DNA from: Kordiimonas sp. SCSIO 12610
Lineage (GTDB): Bacteria > Pseudomonadota > Alphaproteobacteria > Sphingomonadales > Kordiimonadaceae
DNA length: 64,000 nt
Direction of reading: 5' to 3'
NCBI RefSeq assembly: GCF_024398015.1
Contig: NZ_CP073747.1
Coordinates: 2,056,501-2,120,500, forward strand
Shown: positions 49,902-60,234 of the stretch, one piece after another
Layout of the letters: each line of letters opens with the position of its first letter
How positions within the stretch are numbered: position 1 is the stretch's first letter
Position numbers and translations under genes: made by a program
The notes under the pieces: generated by a model
Database searches by the model: none
What the model was told of the DNA's origin: nothing
The model's input: the letters and a program-made list of their open reading frames with translations, nothing else

Positions 49902-51998
49902 TTAATGGGCAAGCATTGCCAAAAGCAACAACGCGACGATATTAGCAATCTTAATCATCGGATTAACCGCTGGTCCAGCAGTATCCTTATAAGGATCACC
50001 AACTGTATCACCCGTTACAGCAGCTTTGTGCGCCTCAGACCCTTTACCACCGTGGTTGCCGTCTTCGATGTACTTTTTGGCGTTATCCCAGGCACCACCA
50101 CCTGCGGTCATCGATAGCGCCACAAACAAACCACCAACAATTACACCGAGAAGCAAAGCACCAAGGGCCGCGAATGCAGCCGCCTGCCCGGCAATCAGAT
50201 TGATGATAAAGTATGTGGCAATAGGAGCTGCAACAGGAAGAAGACTTGGTACAACCATTTCCTTAATCGCCGCCTTGGTCAGAAGATCAACAGAGCGTGC
50301 ATAATCCGGTTTTGCTGTACCTTCCATAATACCAGGGTTTTCACGGAACTGTGCACGCACTTCCTCAACCACTTCACCGCCAGCGCGGCCAACAGCCATC
50401 ATGCCCATTGCCCCAAACAGATATGGCAAAAGTGCACCAATAAACAGACCAACAACCACATATGGGTTAGCAAGGCTGAAATCTACGACGACATCACTGA
50501 AGTATGCGTTAAGGTCAGCGGTATAGGCACCGAACAACACAAGTGCAGCGAGACCTGCTGAACCGATAGCATATCCTTTGGTAACAGCTTTTGTTGTATT
50601 ACCAACAGCATCAAGGGCATCGGTGCGGTTACGCACATCATCGTCAAGACCTGCCATTTCTGCAATACCGCCGGCGTTATCGGTAACCGGACCATATGCA
50701 TCAAGTGCAACAACCATCCCTGCAAGCGCAAGCATCGCTGTCGCCGCAAAGCCAAGTCCCAAAATACCAGCAAGCTTGTAAGCGATAATGATACCTGCAC
50801 AGATAACGATTGCGGGTAGTGCTGTAGCCTCCAAGGATACTGCAAGGCCCTGAATCACATTCGTACCATGGCCCGTTTCCGACGCCTTCGCGATAGAGCG
50901 AACCGGACGATATTCGGTACTCGTATAATATTCGGTAATCCAGATAATCACGCCTGTCACAACAAGACCAACAAGACCACAATAGAATAAGGACATTCCA
51001 GTGAATGAGGTCGAACCTGCTGCATATTCCGCATTCATATCACCCAGTGCCCAAGCCATTACGCCGTACATAACAAACGCTGAAAGCACAGCCGTAACAA
51101 TGAAGCCCTTATATAAGGCCCCCATAATAGATTGATTGCTACCAAGTTTCACAAAGAAAGTACCAATAATAGACGTAATGATACAGCCACCACCGATGAT
51201 AAGCGGCAGTTGCATAATATCAGCAGCACCATTTGCAATGAATAGCGCCGATAGAACCATTGTTGCACCAATCGTCACCACATAGGTCTCAAATAGGTCG
51301 GCAGCCATGCCAGCGCAGTCACCAACATTATCACCAACGTTATCGGCAATCACAGCAGGGTTACGTGGATCATCCTCAGGAATACCTGCTTCTACCTTAC
51401 CAACAAGGTCAGCACCAACGTCTGCACCCTTGGTAAAAATACCGCCGCCAAGACGGGCGAAAATTGAAATCAATGATGCACCGAAACCAAGCGAGACAAG
51501 ACCATCCACAATGGTTCGTTTCTGGGTTGGGTCATCGAGGCTGAAACCAAGTGGACCAACAAGTAGCACATAGTAACCAGCTACTGCCAAAAGCGCGAGG
51601 CCTGCAACCAACATTCCGGTAACCGCGCCTGATTTAAAGGCAATATCAAGTCCTTGCTGAAGTCCGGTTCTCGCTGCCTCAGTTGTGCGTACGTTGGCCT
51701 TGACCGATATAACCATACCGATATACCCAGCAGCACCGGACAGAATGGCCCCAATTACGAAACCAATTGCAGCCCACTGGCCAATCGTTAGAAACAATCC
51801 AATAGCAACAACAACACCAACGATGGCAATTGTACGATATTGACGATTAAGATATGCTTGTGCTCCTTCCTGGATCGCACCAGCAATTTCCTGCATTTTC
51901 TCGCTGCCTGCACTAGCTGACAAGATGGACTGTCTAGCCCACACGCCGTACACAACGGCTAACACTCCACACAATATGGCAGCGTATAAAACGTCCAT
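49902..51998 (-). CDS. hppA: K+-independent H+-translocating pyrophosphatase
   Basis: 698 residues, about 16 hydrophobic helices. It couples pyrophosphate hydrolysis to proton pumping across the inner membrane. Motifs: [55 protein letters not shown] (ends: [11 protein letters not shown] and DLFETY). The [16 protein letters not shown] segment has Lys and Thr at the positions that decide potassium dependence (Ala and Gly/Ala in the dependent group), so it is the K+-independent type. It lies downstream of fliL with a terminator between. Confidence 0.95.
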   Translation of the reverse strand: MDVLYAAILCGVLAVVYGVWARQSILSASAGSEKMQEIAGAIQEGAQAYLNRQYRTIAIVGVVVAIGLFLTIGQWAAIGFVIGAILSGAAGYIGMVISVKANVRTTEAARTGLQQGLDIAFKSGAVTGMLVAGLALLAVAGYYVLLVGPLGFSLDDPTQKRTIVDGLVSLGFGASLISIFARLGGGIFTKGADVGADLVGKVEAGIPEDDPRNPAVIADNVGDNVGDCAGMAADLFETYVVTIGATMVLSALFIANGAADIMQLPLIIGGGCIITSIIGTFFVKLGSNQSIMGALYKGFIVTAVLSAFVMYGVMAWALGDMNAEYAAGSTSFTGMSLFYCGLVGLVVTGVIIWITEYYTSTEYRPVRSIAKASETGHGTNVIQGLAVSLEATALPAIVICAGIIIAYKLAGILGLGFAATAMLALAGMVVALDAYGPVTDNAGGIAEMAGLDDDVRNRTDALDAVGNTTKAVTKGYAIGSAGLAALVLFGAYTADLNAYFSDVVVDFSLANPYVVVGLFIGALLPYLFGAMGMMAVGRAGGEVVEEVRAQFRENPGIMEGTAKPDYARSVDLLTKAAIKEMVVPSLLPVAAPIATYFIINLIAGQAAAFAALGALLLGVIVGGLFVALSMTAGGGAWDNAKKYIEDGNHGGKGSEAHKAAVTGDTVGDPYKDTAGPAVNPMIKIANIVALLLLAMLAH

Positions 51999-52171
51999 AG
52001 GATAACTCCCTCTCCCTGATTAAACCAAATCATCGAGGGCCATTTCGGGCGGCGATGCTCTTAACAATCCGCCCAAACCCTCATGAAATCCAATCTTCCC
52101 TTCCCCTCAGAAGGATAGACTTTTACCTTATGGAGCATTTTCCAATCATGCAACCCCCTTAACAATAAAGA

Positions 52172-52208
52172 TAAAAAAGCGGTGAAGCATATCTATTTGC
52201 CTCACCGC
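52172..52208 (-). terminator. Terminator of the fliL-containing operon
   Basis: On the minus strand GCGGTGAGGCA pairs with TGCTTCACCGC across a short loop, followed by TTTTTT. It lies 25 bases past fliL. Confidence 0.9.
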
Positions 52209-52233
52209 CCACAAAATAGACTTGTAAAGATGT

Positions 52234-52731
52234 TTAGTTTGCAGTTCTTACCGCTGTGATAATCGATACACTATGAACAGTGCCCTCGCCGAGAACCTTG
52301 TTGGCCGCATCCGCCAGAACCTTTCCGGCCCTATCCACATCAAGCTCTGTTGGCGAATCCTTCCGCATTAAACGACCTGTACTGATTTCAGATAAAAATG
52401 CGTGTTTCAGGCGCGTCATAGAGCGCCTTACGGTTACAGCATTATCGTCACCTTCAACATTTACATCCAAATCAATGAAGAAGTTCCCGATGAATCTTGC
52501 CTGACCATTATGCCGCCTATAAATAGGAACAGGCATTTTTTCAAACGTGATTGATGTTAATTCAATCGGTGCTTTTTCCTCTGGCTCTTCTACAACTTCC
52601 TCACCGCCTTCTTGTGGCAATAGGAAAAACACTGCCCCACCACCAATCGCAAGCCCCGCGAGCAAGCCAACAATAAGAAGTATCTTACCGCCGCCGCCTG
52701 ATTTTTCTTCTACTTCTGCATCTTCAGCCAA
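52234..52731 (-). CDS. fliL: FliL family protein
   Basis: 165 residues with one transmembrane helix near residues 16-36 (KILLIVGLLAGLAIGGGAVFFLL), an acidic linker, then a periplasmic FliL domain with RFIGNFFIDLDVNVEGDD and RMSMTRLKHAFLSEI-like SMTRLKHAFLSEIS. FliL proteins support the flagellar stator. No other flagellar gene is near; it lies 14 bases after thiL and is probably in the riboflavin/nusB transcript. It could be a FliL paralogue with another task. Confidence 0.87.
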   Translation of the reverse strand: MAEDAEVEEKSGGGGKILLIVGLLAGLAIGGGAVFFLLPQEGGEEVVEEPEEKAPIELTSITFEKMPVPIYRRHNGQARFIGNFFIDLDVNVEGDDNAVTVRRSMTRLKHAFLSEISTGRLMRKDSPTELDVDRAGKVLADAANKVLGEGTVHSVSIITAVRTAN

Positions 52732-52745
52732 TGTTCCAAACCTTC

Positions 52746-53705
52746 TTAAAAGTGCATATACCCCTTTTCCGGGGTATCTATGACGTCACCGTTCTCTTGA
52801 ATAAGAAGAACACTCTTTTCCGAAGTAATATGGCCTACTCTGGTAATTAAAGTGTTAAAATCATTGGACAAGTTTGAAATTGCCTGTCGCATGGTTCGAT
52901 TTGCGGTAAAAATAATTTCATAATCATCCCCCCCTGACCATAAAAGCGAAGAGTATTTGGGGTAACTTTTACTAATTGCTTTTACGCTCTCGGATATTGG
53001 AATATCAGGCAAGCTAATTTTTGCACCAACGCCAGACGCTGCGCATATATGCCCGATGTCAGCTAACAGACCGTCTGAAATATCAGCGCTTGCGCTCGCG
53101 ACACCAATCAACTTGGGCCCTAATTCATAACGAACTTGCGGCCTTAAATAGCGTTCAAGAAGGCTTCTATCATCCGACGAGACCTTCCCTTGCCTGACGA
53201 GCAAACCAAAAGCTGCAAGACCAATATGCCCGGTGACATAAATATCATCACCAACCTTTGCGCCTGAGCGTTTGATCATACGGCCACGTTTGGCCGCTCC
53301 GAACACTGTGACGCTAATTGTGATTGTATCCGTTGGACTTTTTGTCGTGTCACCACCGATAAGGCTTATGCCACACGCATCCTGCATGTCCTTCAAGCCA
53401 TTTGCAAAACTTGAAAGCCAATCGGATGAAATCGTTTGGGGTAAGGACAGACCTAAGACGTAGTATCTGGGTACAGCGCCTTTTGCTGCCAAATCGGACA
53501 GGTTAACAGCAAGCGATTTTTTTGCGATATCACAAGGGTCATCATCCCGAAAGAAATGAACGCCTGAGACCAAAACATCTTTAGAGATGATAAGGTCCTT
53601 ACCCGCTTCAGGGCTTACACATGCCGCATCATCAAGAAGGGAAAGCCCCTCGTCACCTGCCAAGGGCTTGAAATATTGCTTTATTAGGTCAAATTCACCT
53701 ACCAT
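52746..53705 (-). CDS. thiL: Thiamine-monophosphate kinase
   Basis: 319 residues from the ATG at 53705 (AGGGT upstream); the GTG at 53711 is less likely. It phosphorylates thiamine phosphate to thiamine diphosphate. Motifs: LLDDAAC, DVLVSGVHFF, KSLAVNLSDLAAKGA, SLIGGDTTKS, DISDGLLADIGHI. It follows nusB. A hairpin (ATACCCC/GGGGTAT) covers the end of its coding region. Confidence 0.95.
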   Translation of the reverse strand: MVGEFDLIKQYFKPLAGDEGLSLLDDAACVSPEAGKDLIISKDVLVSGVHFFRDDDPCDIAKKSLAVNLSDLAAKGAVPRYYVLGLSLPQTISSDWLSSFANGLKDMQDACGISLIGGDTTKSPTDTITISVTVFGAAKRGRMIKRSGAKVGDDIYVTGHIGLAAFGLLVRQGKVSSDDRSLLERYLRPQVRYELGPKLIGVASASADISDGLLADIGHICAASGVGAKISLPDIPISESVKAISKSYPKYSSLLWSGGDDYEIIFTANRTMRQAISNLSNDFNTLITRVGHITSEKSVLLIQENGDVIDTPEKGYMHF

Positions 53706-53727
53706 ATGCACTTGACCCTGTTAATTG

Positions 53728-54204
53728 TTATCGAACAGCCTTTGCAACCTTGTCCAATACACCGTTTACAAAAGACGCTTCTATTCGATCATAAAACGCA
53801 TGGCAAACATCAACATATTCATTAATGATGACAGGTGTTGGCACATCAGGACGCGCAACCAATTCATAAGTCCCGGCGCGCAAGATTGCTAATATTACCC
53901 GTTCAATTCGATCAAGCGTCCAATCCGCATTCAAATTCGGTTTAATAAACTCATCGAGTTCCTCACCGCGCTCCCATGCACCTTCACAGATATCGGCAAA
54001 TAACTCAGGGTCAGCATCCACATACTGATCACCTTCAATCTCAGCCCCTAAACGATATTCCTGATACTCAGTGATAACCATTTTTATTTTAGGCTCATCT
54101 GACGATAACAGTTGATAAAGAGCCTGAACCGCTGCAAGGCGCGAGGCACTCCTTGGACCACCTTGTTTATTTTTATTGTTACGCGGCTGTTTGTGTTGCG
54201 CCAT
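53728..54204 (-). CDS. nusB: Transcription antitermination factor NusB
   Basis: 158 residues. RNA-binding helical protein of the rRNA antitermination complex. Visible: SASRLAAVQALYQL, the DWTLDRIERVILAILRAGTYEL motif and the closing VPTPVIINEYVDVCHAFYDRIEASFVNGVLDKVA. A short basic extension precedes the fold. It overlaps ribH by one base. Confidence 0.96.
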   Translation of the reverse strand: MAQHKQPRNNKNKQGGPRSASRLAAVQALYQLLSSDEPKIKMVITEYQEYRLGAEIEGDQYVDADPELFADICEGAWERGEELDEFIKPNLNADWTLDRIERVILAILRAGTYELVARPDVPTPVIINEYVDVCHAFYDRIEASFVNGVLDKVAKAVR

Positions 54205-54644
54205 TATTTCGTTCCAAATTCTTGCTTAAGTTCAATCATGCGCAGCGCAGCATTTGCTGCATCAGCACCTTTATTTTTCTCTGACCTGTTCGCTCTAGCC
54301 CATGCCTGATCACGGTTTTCAACGGTCAAAATACCATTGCCAATTGCCATATTATGCTTGAGCGCAAGATCCTGTAATCCGCGCGCGCTTTCACCGCAAA
54401 CATAGTCATAATGTGTCGTTTCACCGCGAATTACACAGCCAAGCGCCACATAACCATCATAGGAAACATTTGACCCATCATGGGCGAATTTCATCGCAGC
54501 AGGCACCTCAAGAGCGCCCGGTACGCTTAACCGTGTATAATCACCGCCTTTTGCTTCAATCGCTTCGATAGCACCCTGTGCCATCTCGTCGGCAAGGTCG
54601 TGATAAAACACAGCTTCCACAATCAAAATGTGTGGTTTTGACAT
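54204..54644 (-). CDS. ribH: 6,7-dimethyl-8-ribityllumazine synthase
   Basis: 146 residues. Condenses the ribitylamino-uracil with the dihydroxybutanone phosphate to give lumazine. Motifs: VEAVFYHDLADEM, VPGALEVPAAMKFA, VALGCVIRGETTHYDYVCGE and the closing AANAALRMIEL. Small enough to form the pentameric alphaproteobacterial type. Confidence 0.96.
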   Translation of the reverse strand: MSKPHILIVEAVFYHDLADEMAQGAIEAIEAKGGDYTRLSVPGALEVPAAMKFAHDGSNVSYDGYVALGCVIRGETTHYDYVCGESARGLQDLALKHNMAIGNGILTVENRDQAWARANRSEKNKGADAANAALRMIELKQEFGTK

Positions 54645-54697
54645 AAGTTATCTTTCTATAATCGCAACGCTCAAATCAACATTCTAAGCGCTGGCGG

Positions 54698-55804
54698 TCA
54701 GGCAACAGGTATTGCGCGGTGTTCTACAATATTCAGACCATACCCTTCAAGACCTACAAGGTTACTTTCTGAATTTGTCAGCAATATCATATCTTTTACG
54801 CCAACATCCCGAAGAATCTGTGCACCAATACCATAATTCTTCAGCGAGTTATTCGTATTATGCTCTTCACGAATATCTGCATTCATGAGTTTTGAAGGGC
54901 GCATTGTTTGCAGGCCGGGGAACAAAACCACGACACCGCGTCCCTCTTCTTCAATCGCAGCCATCGCTCGGGTTAACTGGCCACTTCTTGGGTGATCTAA
55001 CCCGAGAATATCCTCCATCGGGTTAAGCGAATGCATCCGTACCATCGTCGCTTCATTATCATCTATATCACCCAGTGTTAGAGCAACAGTTTCAAATGTA
55101 TCAGCAGGGCTACGGTAGGCCATTGTTTTCCATTCTTTACCGGAAAACCGTGTGAAGGCGCTTTCATTCACTTTTTCCACCAGCACATCATGCTTTAGGC
55201 GGTAGGCAATCAAATCGCGAATAGTCGCGACCTTCAGATTATGTTCTTTTGCAATTTCAATCAACTCAGGCAGACGGGCCATTGTACCGTCTTCGTTCAT
55301 GATTTCACAAATCACAGCAGATGGATTAAGGCCTGCTAAGCGGGATATATCAACGGACGCTTCCGTGTGCCCTGCGCGCACAAGCACGCCGCCGTCTTTT
55401 GCAACGAGCGGGAATACATGCCCAGGGGTTGCCAGGTCGTCTTTGCCATAGTTCGCATCAACTGCAACCGCGATTGTACGCGCACGATCAGACGCTGATA
55501 TTCCTGTTGTTACGCCTGTGCGTGCTTCAATTGAAACCGTGAATGCTGTTTCGTGCTGTGATTGATTATTGGTGCTCATCATCGGAAGGCCGAGTTCTTC
55601 AACCCGTTTCGCCGTTAACGGCAAACAAATCAATCCACGCCCATACTTTGCCATGAAATTGATCATATCCGGCGTAGCCATTTGGGCAGGAATGATCAGA
55701 TCACCTTCATTTTCACGGTCTTCATCATCAACAAGAATATACATGCGCCCATTACGCGCATCCTCGATGACATCTTCGATCGGCGATAAAAAACTATCTG
55801 ACAC
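54698..55804 (-). CDS. ribB: 3,4-dihydroxy-2-butanone-4-phosphate synthase fused to a degenerate GTP cyclohydrolase II-like domain
   Basis: 368 residues, GTG start with AAGG upstream. The N-terminal RibB half is intact: [37 protein letters not shown] and [10 protein letters not shown]. The C-terminal RibA-like half has lost the zinc cysteines: where active enzymes carry C-x10-C-x-C after VRxHS, this has [23 protein letters not shown]. It probably lacks cyclohydrolase activity, so a separate RibA would be needed elsewhere. Degenerate RibA halves of this kind are known in alphaproteobacteria. Confidence 0.93.
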   Translation of the reverse strand: MSDSFLSPIEDVIEDARNGRMYILVDDEDRENEGDLIIPAQMATPDMINFMAKYGRGLICLPLTAKRVEELGLPMMSTNNQSQHETAFTVSIEARTGVTTGISASDRARTIAVAVDANYGKDDLATPGHVFPLVAKDGGVLVRAGHTEASVDISRLAGLNPSAVICEIMNEDGTMARLPELIEIAKEHNLKVATIRDLIAYRLKHDVLVEKVNESAFTRFSGKEWKTMAYRSPADTFETVALTLGDIDDNEATMVRMHSLNPMEDILGLDHPRSGQLTRAMAAIEEEGRGVVVLFPGLQTMRPSKLMNADIREEHNTNNSLKNYGIGAQILRDVGVKDMILLTNSESNLVGLEGYGLNIVEHRAIPVA

Positions 55805-55821
55805 TATCTTGACCTTTTCGT

Positions 55822-56421
55822 TCAGGCTTTTTCATTTAAGCGGGCGACGTAACGCGCCAGAATATCAAATTCAACATTCACTTGATCGCCAACTGAAGAA
55901 GATTTGTAACTGGTTACAGACTGAGTGTGGGGTATCAAATTAATAGACATTACAGTTTTATCAGCAATGTCCGTAACAGCATTAACTGTAAGCGATGTGC
56001 CATTGATGGCTGCACTGCCTTTTGACGCAACATATTTACCATGACTACCATCAATTTCGATATCCATGGCAATAGAGTCGCCAACATTTTCAAAACGAAC
56101 AATTCTTCCAAGGCAATCCACATGGCCTGTCACTATATGACCGCCCAATTCGTCGCCCACAGCCAAAGAGCGTTCAAGATTGACAAGCGTGCCTTCTACC
56201 CATGATCCAAGGTTAGTGACCCGAAGCGTTTCATCTGAAATGTCAGCCGCAAACCAGCCTTCACCCTTTTCGACAACAGTCAAACAAACACCAGCACACG
56301 CAATAGAAGCGCCAATATCAACTCCTGCCATATCATAGCTTGTTTCAATGACAGCACGCATATCACCCTTCTTCTCAGTGGAGCGTACTTTACCTACGTC
56401 TGTAACGATTCCTGTAAACAT
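55822..56421 (-). CDS. ribE: Riboflavin synthase, alpha chain
   Basis: 199 residues. It dismutates two lumazines into riboflavin. Two Greek-key barrels begin [12 protein letters not shown] and [19 protein letters not shown]. The motif [10 protein letters not shown] and the second SLTVNAV are visible. It lies 9 bases after ribD. Confidence 0.96.
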   Translation of the reverse strand: MFTGIVTDVGKVRSTEKKGDMRAVIETSYDMAGVDIGASIACAGVCLTVVEKGEGWFAADISDETLRVTNLGSWVEGTLVNLERSLAVGDELGGHIVTGHVDCLGRIVRFENVGDSIAMDIEIDGSHGKYVASKGSAAINGTSLTVNAVTDIADKTVMSINLIPHTQSVTSYKSSSVGDQVNVEFDILARYVARLNEKA

Positions 56422-56430
56422 ATCCTTGGA

Positions 56431-57537
56431 TTACTCTTCCTTGTCCCATGATGCAAGAATATCTGGTCCTAGTTGGCGAATTGCCGCACTTTGATATCTG
56501 GGAGCACCTTTAAGTGTTGAAACGTCCATTTTTCCAATCGCTGGCAACCCGTCACCACCAATAGCTTTCCCAGCGATAAAATGTTCGATACGATCAACGA
56601 TACCAACATTGAGAAAAGATGCATGAACGACCCCTCCCCCTTCAATCAAAACTCTTGTAAGGCCCAATTTCACAAGTTCCTTTGATATCTGTTCAATGTC
56701 TCGGATGTTCGCAACAGACAAAATATTAACACCAACCTCCAATAAAGCGTCCAGTTTGTCGCCTTCAACTTGCTCAGTAACAATATATGTCGGAACTATT
56801 TTAGCCGTGCTGACAGTTTTAGCCTCTATCGGTGTCCGAAGGTTTCGGTCCAGAACAACCCGAATGGGCGAACGGTTTTCCAGACCTGGCAACCTGCAGG
56901 TCAAAGAAGGATTATCTTTAAGAACCGTATTCACACCAACAAGAATAGCGTCATGCTTTGCCCGAAGCATATGACCAAAAGTCCGTGCTTTCGGCCCTGT
57001 TATCCATTTACTCTCACCGCTCGCCAGCGCAATCCGCCCGTCGAGACTTGAAGCAATTTTTGAAGTATATAAAGGACGCGCTTCTTCAAATCGCAAAAGA
57101 AACCCTTTATTGACTTTGCGGGCCTCGTCCTCACAAACACCGACTAAAACCTCAATGCCTGCTGCCTCTAATAAATCGACACCCTTACCCCTTACGCGCT
57201 CATCCTTATCCAGTATAGCAATATAGACCCGCTTAACCTTGGCTTCGATAAGGGCTTCAGCGCAAGGTGGGGTTTTACCAGTATGAGCACAGGGTTCAAG
57301 CGTTACATAAACATCTGAGTCTCGTGCGGCGTCGCCAGCTTGGCTAAGGGCAACTACTTCTGCATGCGGGCGGCCGCCAGGCTGTGTGAAACCACGACCA
57401 ACAATTACATCATTTTTGACAATGACACATCCAACGGATGGATTTGGATGCGTAGTACCAAGACCGCGCTTGGCAAGAGAGATAGCATCACGCATAAAAG
57501 TTTTATGCTGTGGGCCACCATGTGAATAAGAGGACAC
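56431..57537 (-). CDS. ribD: Bifunctional diaminohydroxyphosphoribosylaminopyrimidine deaminase / 5-amino-6-(5-phosphoribosylamino)uracil reductase
   Basis: 368 residues, GTG start at 57537 whose G overlaps the nrdR stop (TAGTG). The deaminase zinc motifs are PHAEVVAL and PCAHTGKTPPCAEAL. The reductase half shows DGRIA, GVNTVLKDNPSLTCRLPG and VLIEGGGVVHASFL. It opens the rib genes, behind nrdR in the usual order. I saw no FMN riboswitch before it. Confidence 0.96.
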   Translation of the reverse strand: MSSYSHGGPQHKTFMRDAISLAKRGLGTTHPNPSVGCVIVKNDVIVGRGFTQPGGRPHAEVVALSQAGDAARDSDVYVTLEPCAHTGKTPPCAEALIEAKVKRVYIAILDKDERVRGKGVDLLEAAGIEVLVGVCEDEARKVNKGFLLRFEEARPLYTSKIASSLDGRIALASGESKWITGPKARTFGHMLRAKHDAILVGVNTVLKDNPSLTCRLPGLENRSPIRVVLDRNLRTPIEAKTVSTAKIVPTYIVTEQVEGDKLDALLEVGVNILSVANIRDIEQISKELVKLGLTRVLIEGGGVVHASFLNVGIVDRIEHFIAGKAIGGDGLPAIGKMDVSTLKGAPRYQSAAIRQLGPDILASWDKEE

Positions 57538-58013
57538 TAATCGTCCTCTCCATACCCCTCTTCTGTTCCTGTCATCTTACCCAGGAATTTCTCAAAATCA
57601 GAGGCTTCACGGAAATTACGATAAACCGAGGCATAGCGAACATAAGCAACTTGATCGAGACTCTCCAGGCCTTCCATTACCAGTCTGCCGATTTGTTCTG
57701 CATCAATCTCGCTTTCACCAAGCGATTCCAGCCTGCGAACAATACCATTGATCATGCGTTCAACCTGATCTGGGTCAACTGGCCGCTTTCTAAGGGCGAT
57801 ATCGAGGGAACGTTCTAACTTATCACGCTCAAAAGGTACACGTCGGCCGCTTTTCTTAAGTACGGTCAGTTCACGAAGCTGAACCCGTTCAAATGTGGTA
57901 AAACGCGCACCACATGCGGGACAAAAACGGCGACGGCGAATAGAGGCTTTATCATCGGTTGGGCGCGAATCCTTGACCTGAGTATCTTCATTTTGACAGA
58001 AAGGACACCGCAT
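57537..58013 (-). CDS. nrdR: Transcriptional repressor NrdR
   Basis: 158 residues. Represses ribonucleotide reductase genes in response to dATP and ATP. The zinc finger is [17 protein letters not shown] with [12 protein letters not shown], followed by the ATP-cone domain ([20 protein letters not shown]). It is one of the standard neighbours of glyA and ribD. Confidence 0.96.
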   Translation of the reverse strand: MRCPFCQNEDTQVKDSRPTDDKASIRRRRFCPACGARFTTFERVQLRELTVLKKSGRRVPFERDKLERSLDIALRKRPVDPDQVERMINGIVRRLESLGESEIDAEQIGRLVMEGLESLDQVAYVRYASVYRNFREASDFEKFLGKMTGTEEGYGEDD

Positions 58014-58137
58014 ATTCCCTTACCTCTTTCTAGATATAATGACTGACATATTTTTATGCCAAATTGCCAACGAAAGTAAATTACCAAATACAGGTATTGG
58101 CGAATTATCTCTCATTGGCAATCAGAATAGACTTAAC

Positions 58138-59430
58138 TTATGCTAAATCAGTATAGATTGGGAAACGGGCACACATATCCGCTACCTTAGCGCGGACATT
58201 AGCTTCAACCGCATCGTTATTATCAGGGTTGGCCGCAAGCCCGTCCAGAACCTCTGTAATCATATCCGCGATCTGAACAAACTCAGCCTCTGCAAAACCA
58301 CGTGTTGTACCCGCAGGCGTACCAAGGCGAATACCTGACGTAATGAACGGCTTCTCAGGGTCAAAAGGAACACCGTTTTTATTACATGTCATGTGAGCGC
58401 GCTCCAAAGCCTCGTCAGCCGCCTTGCCGGTAAGACCTTTTGGACGCAGGTCAACAAGAACAACATGTGTGTCGGTGCCACCAGATACGATATCAAACCC
58501 GTTTTCAAGTAAACGCGCAGCCAACGCATCCGCATTCACCGCAACTTGCTTTGCATACGCTTTAAACTCAGGGCGCAGGGCTTCACCGAAGGCAACAGCT
58601 TTCGCAGCGATCACATGCATCAATGGGCCGCCCTGAAGGCCTGGGAATACAGCAGAATTAAACTTCTTCCCTAAATCTTCATTGTTCGTAAGAATCATAC
58701 CACCGCGGGGTCCGCGAAGCGTTTTGTGTGTTGTCGTGGTAACCACATCTGCATACGGAAGCGGGCTTGGGTGTACGCCACCAGCAACAAGCCCAGCGAA
58801 ATGAGCCATATCAACCATCAGATACGCACCAACGCTATCCGCGATCTCACGGAATTTAGCGAAATCAATTGTCCGCGGATAAGCGGATCCACCGGCGATG
58901 ATGATTTTTGGATTGTGCTCTTTAGCAAGTGCTGCAACTTCATCATAATCGATTAAGGCGTCTTCACGGCGCACACCATATTGAACAGCATTGAACCATT
59001 TGCCAGACTGCGCAGGAGCTGCACCATGCGTAAGGTGACCACCAGCATCTAAGGACATACCCATTATCGTATCACCCGGCTTTGCAAGCGCGAGCATAAC
59101 AGCGCCGTTTGCCTGCGCTCCAGAGTGGGGTTGCACATTCACATATGCACAATCAAATAGCTCTTTCGCACGGTCGATCGCCAAACTTTCTGAAATGTCA
59201 ACAAACTGGCATCCCTGATAATACCGTCGCCCCGGATACCCCTCAGCATACTTGTTTGTTAACACTGAGCCCTGTGCCTCTAAGACAGCGCGGCTTACAA
59301 TATTTTCTGAAGCAATCAGTTCAATCTGCGTCTGCTGACGCTCAAACTCTTTATTGTTAGCTGCGAGCAAATCAGGGTCAGTTTCAGCGAGCCCTTTGGT
59401 GAAAAATCCATCTTGTGTGAAAGAAACCAT
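58138..59430 (-). CDS. glyA: Serine hydroxymethyltransferase
   Basis: 430 residues. PLP enzyme that turns serine and tetrahydrofolate into glycine and methylene-tetrahydrofolate. Motifs: [41 protein letters not shown] and the PLP lysine in [13 protein letters not shown]. Ribosome site AGGAT precedes the ATG. It lies between rpiB and nrdR. Confidence 0.97.
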   Translation of the reverse strand: MVSFTQDGFFTKGLAETDPDLLAANNKEFERQQTQIELIASENIVSRAVLEAQGSVLTNKYAEGYPGRRYYQGCQFVDISESLAIDRAKELFDCAYVNVQPHSGAQANGAVMLALAKPGDTIMGMSLDAGGHLTHGAAPAQSGKWFNAVQYGVRREDALIDYDEVAALAKEHNPKIIIAGGSAYPRTIDFAKFREIADSVGAYLMVDMAHFAGLVAGGVHPSPLPYADVVTTTTHKTLRGPRGGMILTNNEDLGKKFNSAVFPGLQGGPLMHVIAAKAVAFGEALRPEFKAYAKQVAVNADALAARLLENGFDIVSGGTDTHVVLVDLRPKGLTGKAADEALERAHMTCNKNGVPFDPEKPFITSGIRLGTPAGTTRGFAEAEFVQIADMITEVLDGLAANPDNNDAVEANVRAKVADMCARFPIYTDLA

Positions 59431-59489
59431 TTGGCAAAATCCTGTATGTAAAAAGCCAGACTAATCGTTAGAAAATGGGTTTAGTGCTT

Positions 59490-59915
59490 CTAAGAGAGTT
59501 TGTCGACTCGTCTTTGATGTCTACCGCCTTCAAATGGCGTATTTAGAAATTCGTGAATACAGTCTTTGACAGTTTCAATACCGCTCAACCTTGCGCCTAG
59601 TGCCAGAACATTGGCGTCATTGTGCTGACGAGAAAGTCGCGCCATCAAACCACTGGTGCATAAAGCCGCCCGAACAGCTGGGTTGCGGTTAGCCGCAATT
59701 GATATTCCAATACCAGAGCCGCAAACAATAATGGCCCGACTCGCTACACCGTCGGCAATAGCTACACCAGCAGCCTTTCCATAATCAGGATAATCAACCG
59801 AGTCTGCGCTTTCCGGGCCCAGATCTACAACTTCATGATCAAGTTTTAATAAAATTTCTCTTATTTCTTCTTTTAAATCATAACCTGCATGATCACTACT
59901 AATTGCAATCTTCAT
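59490..59915 (-). CDS. rpiB: Ribose 5-phosphate isomerase B
   Basis: 141 residues from the ATG at 59915 (MKIAISSDHAGYDLKEE); an earlier start twelve bases up is less likely. It interconverts ribose and ribulose 5-phosphate. The catalytic Cys lies in IVCGSGIGISIAANR, and the NDANVLALGAR motif follows. It is upstream of glyA, probably one transcript. Confidence 0.94.
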   Translation of the reverse strand: MKIAISSDHAGYDLKEEIREILLKLDHEVVDLGPESADSVDYPDYGKAAGVAIADGVASRAIIVCGSGIGISIAANRNPAVRAALCTSGLMARLSRQHNDANVLALGARLSGIETVKDCIHEFLNTPFEGGRHQRRVDKLS

Positions 59916-60234
59916 ATACACCACCATTAATTAAGCTGAAGCCAACGCGCAATGCTTGTATCAATTGCTGACAAATGAGTAAACAACATTACGTATACTT
60001 AATAAAATACCGCGATAATACTGATAATAATTTACTCTTTTCTAGAAACCGAACAATAATAACAGATATTTTTAATGTCTATTCAACAATTCACAAATAT
60101 TTACTATGTAAAAATCCAATATTAACGATTTATTAACCATTTGAATTCGTAAGTAATCATTATTTTTTGTTGAATTTTGAAAAATATGCTGCAATAACCA
60201 TTGAAAAGAATAAATAAATCGGAGCAATAAATTA
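59916..60234. other. AT-rich intergenic region upstream of mucR
   Basis: 319 bases without a plausible gene. It is shared by the divergent rpiB and mucR genes, is strongly AT-rich and contains one CtrA-type box (60122-60136). No further promoter is called. Confidence 0.5.
60122..60136. promoter_or_regulatory. CtrA-type box (TTAA-N7-TTAA) upstream of mucR
   Basis: TTAACGATTTATTAACC matches TTAA-N7-TTAAC. It is about 98 bases before the mucR start. In Caulobacter, MucR and CtrA are wired together in the cell-cycle network, which makes this placement plausible. Confidence 0.55.

Noticed and set aside
52757-52776. Hairpin at the end of thiL as a regulator of fliL
   Set aside because: ATACCCC/GGGGTAT lies in the coding region with no T run after it. 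A role could not be supported.
57460-57640. FMN riboswitch near ribD
   Set aside because: The ribD start overlaps nrdR by one base, so there is no leader. Between the rib genes the gaps are also too short.
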